A DNA stretch of 64,000 nucleotides. Source: Ascocoryne sarcoides NRRL 50072 (Eukaryota; Ascomycota; Leotiomycetes; Helotiales; Gelatinodiscaceae). Under the pieces are notes generated by a model. The model ran no database searches and was not told the DNA's origin. It saw only the letters and a list, made by a program, of their open reading frames with translations. Within the stretch, counting starts at the first letter, position 1, and every line of letters begins with the position of its first letter. The translations under genes and the position numbers were made by a program. The DNA lies in the NCBI GenBank assembly GCA_000328965.1, contig KB205950.1, forward strand, positions 877,441-941,440, written 5' to 3'. This document shows positions 57,427 through 64,000 of this stretch, piece by piece.

Positions 57427-58784
57427 TCAGACTCATATTCTGAGCGGGCCAAGGTTTCCTTCATACTTTTGTTGTCCTTTTCATGAAGTTTTGTCCTTCC
57501 AAAAATATTTATTCTTGAGGTCCACCAAAAAGTTTTTACTTGTCATGTGATGTGATCTAACAATAACTCGATATGTAAAACCTCGTGAAGGACTCTTGGT
57601 TTTTGATTACAACCTGCATTTACTATATAAGCCTCTGTGTTCCTTACTTGGATCATCATGCGTCATGAAACTCTAAATTTGCAATGACAAGCAATAGTCA
57701 ACGCCCTGCTCCACCCAACGATGGGGGTTCTTATACATTGAAGCTCTCATTTCAACAAAAACTCCATCCCTTAAAGCATTGTTTTCTCTCCATATTCTAG
57801 CCTTAGAGACTTCATATTTTCTTGAAACACGTATCTGTTGTCACCGTCTCTCTCGCTATCATTATGCTAAATAACCAAAGGAAATTTATAACACCATCTC
57901 TCACGTTGACATCGCCCACCTTAGACACTGGGATGTGGCATAGAAGCTACTATAGATCTATCAAGTGCTATTCTTCCTGACTTGCTTTATTATTAAAACA
58001 ATTGTTAGATTTAACTTTATTTATAGTAAATTTCAGAGCGTGGGGTATTCGGGTGAACCCCTCTCTTCTTCTATCCGTTCGATTCAACCCTTTTGAAGGG
58101 GAAGTTGATAGTGTTACTGAAGTCCCCACAAGTTTTATGGGAATTTAAAAGTTCACTATCTTTTCGCTTGATTCTTGTTCGAATGTCATAAAAGTTCCTA
58201 GATTCAAGCGTTTTGATCGTTATGCTGACGACTACTACATCTACTCCTTTATACTCATGGTATTCCTCGGCTGGCTAAACTAAACCTAATCCTTTTTGCT
58301 CGGTCTAAATCTCCGCAAGCTCAGACTTGGTTATCTCTTCTGATAACGAGGTTTTTTTGTTGCTTCGAACCCTCTCGTTCATTATATTTCGGGAAATTCA
58401 TCGGTCAAAGGTTGTACGTTGTGGTTGCCAATTTTGCTTCCAACACCACATTTGTGGATATGCACACTGTGAGATATTCTGCTGGCAGAAATAAAGCAAT
58501 CGTATAGTAACTTGGGCAAACCTCAAGTACTCTGAAGAAAAAATCCTGTGTCCACTTGGAGAAGATTACGTTCTGATCGTAACATGAGCCACTAATCAAC
58601 CAATATGTTTTATTTTGCTTCCCTTACTACTCCAATAACGAGAAGAGAGTCACGCATTCAAGGTCGGTTCGACAAAAGCTGAGTACCAATATTAGGCCAT
58701 TTTTCGACGCCATGTTTTCATTCATAATGCAGACCGTTTATGACCTCCCCACCTGAACCATAACACGCCAGAAATCGAATCCCA
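57427..58784. other. Convergent intergenic stretch, 1.4 kb
   Basis: AT-rich 3' regions of the CorA-like and SmD2 genes. No gene, repeat or structure recognised. Confidence 0.55.
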
Positions 58785-59350
58785 TCAACTGAGCAACACC
58801 AAGATCACCGAATCTCCTCTCAAGAACCTTTATGACTAATTAGTAAACATAATCTGATTTGCACTCCCTCTTCGCACCCCCAACTCCCGACAAAACTTAC
58901 ATCTTACTGATAAATCTATCCTTATTCACCGGTCTCCCTTTCTTCCCACTGCTGTTCCTCGGCGTTTCTGTCCACATCTCCTTCACGTTCTCCAGTACCA
59001 TATTACAATGCCGATCGAAGGCCTTGACGCGCGCGAGCAATTTTCGGTTGTTGCGGCAGGAGATGAGGACCTGGGTGTGGGATTTCACGGCCGTTTGGAG
59101 GATGGAGAGGGGACCGGAGGTAAATTCATGTTCTTCGAGTTGGGCGATCTCAAACTCACTGTCAATAGGGTGGTTAGCACTCGGATTGTTTGACATAAAC
59201 AGCTGGCCATCAATGGGTAGGGTAGGTAGAGGCATACGTGAGTTCGCTGCGGGGCTTAGCCAGGAGTTCTCTGCGATTTAGTTAGCCTGTATCTATACGA
59301 AGGTGGTCAAGAGCGGCCAAGGAAGCATACTGAATCTTTGCGTCCGCCAT
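58785..59350 (-). CDS. SMD2: Small nuclear ribonucleoprotein SmD2
   Basis: Four exons, 59350..59331, 59270..59238, 59158..58901 and 58827..58785, give 117 residues, the normal length. SmD2 is one of seven Sm proteins that ring the spliceosomal U1, U2, U4 and U5 snRNAs. The N-terminus reads MADAKIQELLAKPRSELTEF. The Sm1 motif contains SHTQVLISCRNNRKLLARVK, AFDRHCNMVLENVKEMWTE follows, and the Sm2 motif DRFISKMFLRGDSVILVLL spans the last junction. The first two exons are tiny (20 and 33 bp) but fit perfectly in phase, so the model is firm. It is head to head with the HIBCH gene. Confidence 0.96.
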
Positions 59351-59682
59351 GATGATGTTGCGTGTGCAAGTTGTTTGTACTTCAACTTTTTCTGACGCCG
59401 CCTCGAAATTCAAAGCCCGTCGTCGAGATCAAATCGCGTAGAGCCAAAAATGTACTAGTGCCAACCTTAAACCCCCTGGCCCGAGCGCCTAACCTCGAAA
59501 ACCACATCCGAGGTGCAAGAGGGCTTGATTAAATGAATGGTCAATTGGTACTCCGCATTCCCTAGCCAGTTCTTCCTTTCCTTGTGACGGTTTTCCGTCT
59601 GTTTTTCTTGATGTTTGCAAGGTCGATTTGTTGTAGGGCGACGGCGACGCGCTGTTGCTCGAGGATATCCCAAGCCACGACG
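59351..59682. promoter_or_regulatory. Shared bidirectional promoter, SmD2 / HIBCH
   Basis: 332 bp between divergent start codons. The HIBCH frame is open further upstream but begins with GTG, not ATG. No specific motif stands out. Confidence 0.5.
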
Positions 59683-61368
59683 ATGCCACTCAGAGCTAAA
59701 ATATTGAATCCTGCTATGGGGACTCAGGCACAGGTGAGTGACGAAGCTTGGAGGAATATACAGCGGAGCTGACGGATATAGATGATTAGAGCTGCATCAA
59801 ACGATTCAAGATTATGGAGGGAAGATAGGGAGAAGGGTCACGAAGTTCCATTACGAGAGTCGCCAGACTTAGAAACTATTAGAGAGCTACCAGGGGATGC
59901 ACCAGAGGATGTCTTATTCGATACCCATTTTGGAATCCGGACGATCGAGCTCAACAGACCGGAGAAACTACATGCCCTCAACGGCTCCATGATTCGAAAA
60001 ATAATTCCCAGGTTACGGGAATGGGGAAAATCTGATATGGCAAATGTCGTTATCATCAAAGGGACAGGGCCAAAGGCTTTTTGTGCTGGTGGAGATGTGA
60101 AAACACTCGCTGAAGATAATGCTTCGGGGGTAGAGGGACAGCAAAGGTCGATGGATTACTTCGGCCTTGAGTATCAGCTCGATCACTACATTGCAACATA
60201 CAGGAAACCGTATATTGCATACATGGATGGTATCACGATGGGAGGAGGAGTTGGATTGAGCGTTCATGCTCCAATTCGGATAGCTACGGAGAGAACTGTT
60301 TTCGCTATGCCAGAAACGACAATTGGATTCTTCCCGGACGTTGGAGCTTCATTTTTCCTGCCTCGGATGCCCGGTGGTGTCGGTACCTACCTTGCTCTCA
60401 CAAGTGAGAAGTTGAAGGGAGTCAACGTCTTCTATTCTGGTATTGCTACACACTACATCCATTCGACATCTATGTATGCTCTCGAACGACGTCTTGCGGA
60501 ACTGCGATTCAAGGACTACGACACGTTAGTAGAACGGTTATCTTTGATCAACTCGACGATCGAGGAGTACTGCACCGGGTTGCCGTACGACCAGCCCATA
60601 CTTATTCAAGGCGAGTTACGTAACGCTATTGATAGATGCTTTGGTAAGACCAGTGTGCCGGCTATCATTGCTGCCTTGGAGGCCGAAACGGGCGAGACGA
60701 AAGAGTGGGCCGAGAAGACTCTTGCCACTCTACACCAGAGGTCACCAACCAGTGTGTATGTGACTCTTCGTCAGATGCAGCTCGGACGTACCTGGTCTAT
60801 CTCCGAGGCCTTCCAGCGAGAACACCAAATCGCTGGCAAGTTCATGAAACACCCAGATTTCAACGAAGGCGTTTCTGCACTTCTCATACGCAAAGAAAAG
60901 AACGGCAAGCCACAATGGAATCCTGCTTCTCTAGAGGACGTCAAGCCAGGGGACAATATCGCGGAACCGTTTTTCGACCTCGAGGGTCCAAGACAAGAGG
61001 GTACAAGACGATTGCAGCTATTGAACAACCAAACTTATTCTGCATACCCTCACTCTTGGCTTAGCATACCCACCGAGGACGAGATTAATCGGTTTGTTCA
61101 GAGTAACTCCATGTTCCCCAAGCAGGTCGTTGAGCACTTTGTGAGGCAGCGGGAAGGGAAGCAGGGCATCAAGGAGATCGTGACCGAGGTCGTTAGCAGA
61201 AAGACGAAGAGAGCGGATGATGGCACAGTGGTCTGGATCTCAGAAGAGGGACCAGGTGGTAAAGTATCAAAACCGGCTTCGACTTTTGAGACCGAGGATG
61301 AAGAACTACAGCTTGCGACTGCTTCTCTAGAGGGATCCGAAACCGGATCATCTAATAGTGATGAGTAG
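59683..61368 (+). CDS. EHD3: 3-hydroxyisobutyryl-CoA hydrolase, mitochondrial
   Basis: Exons 59683..59733 and 59782..61368 give 545 residues. It belongs to the enoyl-CoA hydratase superfamily (ECH_2) and hydrolyses 3-hydroxyisobutyryl-CoA in valine breakdown. The N-terminus (MPLRAKILNPAMG) is basic, lacks acidic residues, and may be a mitochondrial presequence. Core motifs: ELNRPEKLHALNGSMIRKI, GTGPKAFCAGGDVK (oxyanion loop), YMDGITMGGGVGLSVHAPIR and FAMPETTIGFFPDVGASFFL, with the conserved catalytic Glu and Asp. The C-terminal region DEINRFVQSNSMFPKQVVEH is longer than in animals. It ends with an acidic Ser-rich tail. Yeast Ehd3 is also reported as a mitoribosomal protein, so a second role is possible. 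Confidence 0.93.
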
Positions 61369-62199
61369 ATGTGTTAGCGTAGCCGTTCGAGGTGTATGAT
61401 ATATTGTATGGTGTAGTAGAACATATTAAATGTTTGCGGATGCCGGTAGATAAGCTTGGGTGGCTAAAAGATGAAGAGAATGATGAGAATGATAATGTCC
61501 AAAGCGAGTAAATAAATATCTTGGTCATGTGATAGGGGGTTTGTTGCCTATTCGCCTGGGAACATGACGTTAGTGTGGTAGGTATGGAACCTCAACTAGA
61601 AAAAGTATAAAAGGCGCTCTGCCCCGCTCTTAAAATTATGAATCATTTCTCCAGTTACCAGGCTATTTTACAGCTTTGAAATTCGACTATTTTACGGTTG
61701 GGCGGGAAGTCCAACTGTGCAGTAGACTTTGTGCAACCGTCAGGCATGAGAGCCTTGCTGCCTGAGTCCTCCAAAGCAGCTGATTTCTGCGCTAAGCCCC
61801 TTGCTTCACGACGCCGAATACTATTGGCCCATTGAAGGCTGGATCAATATACAACCTCAGTTTCCCTTGGGCATTCAATGAACATTGAATGAAGTTTCTC
61901 GCCTTTGACTCACTTAATTCACTAGCAGGTTCTTCTGGTGTCCATCGCCCGATTCTCTTCAATCCGACCTCATCTCGAATCTCTATCTCGTCGATCCTCA
62001 CGACGCATTCTCCCACGCGTAAATACTTCGCGGTCTCGACGCGGGTATGATACTAGCCACCAGAATTGTTCAGCTATTTGAAATATTCTGCCGTCCCGAT
62101 CTTTATCAATGACTACGAAGTTGATGTGTTGATGATTAGGGAATTTCCTACACAAGTCCGTACCGCAGAGAGAGACCAAGAGGCCAGGAACAGCGCGCG
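61369..62199. other. Intergenic stretch
   Basis: 3' region of the HIBCH gene and promoter/leader of the SPT21-like gene. Minus-strand ORFs here (61792..62016 and 61970..62380) show no domain and partly mirror the coding strand of the next gene. Confidence 0.5.
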
Positions 62200-64000
62200 A
62201 TGTCTTCTCCGGCTGGAATGTCTCCATGGCCAAACAATCAACCCCAGTTCCCACCTCAGGATCCAGCCCGAGCTCCCCAAGGGAATCCAGCGTACGGAGA
62301 GAACCAAGATGGGGTATCATTGAAAGAATTGAAACGTATAGTTTAGCTCCAGCTTTGTTGGGGGAGGAAATACTAATCATATTTCATATCTACAGTTAAA
62401 ATCCTATACACTTTCGACAACCAATCTTTCTTGGTGCGACCACCCGAAACCATTCAGATTCAAACAGTCTATTTAGATGCCAGCGCTGTGATTGGAGTAA
62501 TCGATTTGTCGACATGCCTACATGCTATTGTTCAATCCAGTCCAGAATTACTCGCGGGGCCAAATCAAGACTACACGGTCTACGCATACGACTTCTCTGA
62601 ATATGATACACCTCTTGTAGGGCAGGGCATGCTTTCAAAAGCGCTTGCTGCTGCCTCGCAGATCTCAGATCCAAACCAGCGACAACTTATAACAGGGCGA
62701 GTCTGCGAGAACATTGTTGGAAGAATCCCTGGAATGCGTATAAATGGGGCTAAGGAAACCCTCGAGGTGAAATTAAAGCTTGTGCCTGTTCCAATAGCAC
62801 CGCAAAATCAGTATGGAAACCCAATGCAAAGATCAGCTAGCAGGGCTACGCCGACTAGCTTTGACCCAAATGAGTGGAATTCTTTAGTTCAGCCAGCTCC
62901 AAGTACATCCCGGACTCAATCGCCACTGCTCACAAACCCAATGCAGCAGGATAGGCAAGATTTCAATCCAAGGTTTAGTCCTCAATTACAACAACCGCCT
63001 ACCATAGACTCGCTCAATCAAACTGTCAATACCGAACAAACGAGAATATCTGAGCAGCCCGATACAACAACTGCTACAAAAAAGCGTGGCCGCCCACCTG
63101 GACGCTCTTCTTCCAGGGCTTCTGTGAAGAGGTCAAGAGGGTTGAAGCCCAAGGCTGCCGTTGGAGGAAACACCTCTGGGTATGAGGAAGGAACCGATGG
63201 AGATGATGGTCCTGCTCCGCCAAAAAGGAGGGCAAAAGTTACAAAAGCTGATCGAAGCAACAATGCAACATTTGGCGCCGGGAACGACTCGTTACGCGTT
63301 ACTGCCAGCACTGCTGGCTCTTTGCGCACCTTCAGGCCTATTGCTATGGCTGCCCCAACAGCAGCCAGTCATCTTCAAGATATTCCACGTGCTCCTACTC
63401 CGGTCCCAATCCAGCCAAACCAACACCTAATTCGAGACCGAGCTGGTTTCCCTACTGTCCCTCACCGGGAGTCATCTTCTGTGCGAGACGAGCCATCAGT
63501 GCAAAGTATCGCATCGCCATACCCAATTTTAGACAAGCCAGAAGATGAGATTAGAAATTCTATCGAGTCTGCAAATCCATCCCCAGAACCAAGTTACAGC
63601 CCTACGGCCACTCCCCAAGATATGGCATCTTCCCCTCCTGTCATGAGAACTCGGCCTGCAACGGAAATGGCATCCAGTCCGCCATGTCCGTCAAGTCCCA
63701 TATTACCGCAGATGCCCAGAACAGACTCTGGCTTTATGAGTGGATCCTTAGACGAAATTTTTGGTGAGGACGATGACTGCATACAGCTCGATGATGATGA
63801 GCTTGCTGGAATAGAATTACCACAACCAAGACGAGATTCTAATAGACCTACACCATCTCCAAACACCAATCTTGATTTTGTATTCGAAGAGCCTGGAGCA
63901 CGAGAAAAATTACCAACTCGGATGCCTATTATTGAAGCCCCTGACCAAACTGAAAACCGAGCCAGAGCAGCTAGATCCGCAATCTCTCGCGCCAACAGTG
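62200..64000 (+). CDS. SPT21: Ams2/SPT21-type transcription regulator, 5' part
   Basis: Exon 1 is 62200..62335. A 60-bp intron (62336..62395, branch-like tactaatc) follows, and exon 2 is open to the window end, so the C-terminus is missing. Phase gives DGVSLKELKLKILYTFDNQ at the junction. The Ams2/SPT21 N-terminal domain spans about residues 45-205: IGVIDLSTCLHAIVQSSPEL, DYTVYAYDFSEYDTPLVGQG, LITGRVCENIVG and KETLEVKLKLVPVPIAP. An AT-hook-like KKRGRPPGR lies near residue 275, and a basic stretch PPKRRAK follows. The rest visible is Ser/Pro-rich and disordered, with acidic patches. Relatives (yeast Spt21, fission yeast Ams2) drive histone gene transcription; many carry a GATA finger further on, which cannot be seen here. 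Confidence 0.85.

Noticed and set aside
59584..59682. Longer Arg-rich mitochondrial presequence for the HIBCH protein
   Set aside because: The extended frame begins with GTG and has no upstream ATG, so the ATG at 59683 was kept.

Overview
The window is nuclear DNA of a filamentous ascomycete (Pezizomycotina). The genes are broken by short GT..AG introns, mostly 43-75 bp. Gene content is typically fungal: an RTA1-like exporter, a secreted AA7 oxidase, 2EXR-domain proteins, a fungal CorA-like protein and a GBD/FH3 protein. A Leotiomycete/Helotiales relative is my best guess from the 2EXR copies and overall style, but that is inference. I rebuilt about 26 gene models by matching splice phases by hand. 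Two models run off the window edges (1 and 64000).

Layout. 1-3.6 kb: 3' part of a PTM1/GOST-type Golgi membrane protein, then a DUF1308 (C7orf25-like) protein. 5.4-14.1 kb: four metabolic genes (SDR oxidoreductase, copper amine oxidase ending in the peroxisomal signal SKL, cytochrome P450, ornithine cyclodeaminase/mu-crystallin). Their chemistries fit together as an amine-to-imine route, so this is the best candidate for an undescribed system here. 14.9-19.9 kb: housekeeping genes (beta carbonic anhydrase, ribosomal protein eL8, tRNA thiolase NCS6/CTU1). 19.9-25.8 kb: an AT-rich, gene-poor stretch with one unrecognised spliced gene and one structured, Pol III-like element. 25.8-28.5 kb: a formin-type GBD/FH3 protein without an FH2 domain. 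29.8-33.9 kb: one intact and two broken 2EXR genes.

34.6-40.2 kb: an Apd1/Aim32-type iron-sulfur protein, a divergent protein with a probable OB fold, and a monocarboxylate-type MFS transporter. 40.2-44.3 kb: about 4 kb without genes, holding a 253-bp MITE with long terminal inverted repeats and several strong palindromes. 44.3-49.1 kb: an RTA1-family membrane protein and an AA7 flavo-oxidase, with a strong hairpin upstream of the oxidase. 50.7-57.4 kb: glutamate decarboxylase, mitochondrial phosphate carrier and a CorA-like membrane protein. 58.8-64 kb: SmD2, 3-hydroxyisobutyryl-CoA hydrolase and the 5' part of an Ams2/SPT21-type histone-gene regulator.

Several housekeeping genes sit head to head over short shared promoters (eL8/CTU1, 266 bp; SmD2/HIBCH, 332 bp; phosphate carrier/CorA-like, 804 bp). 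Enzyme identities rest on visible motifs and remembered family features; no database search was run.
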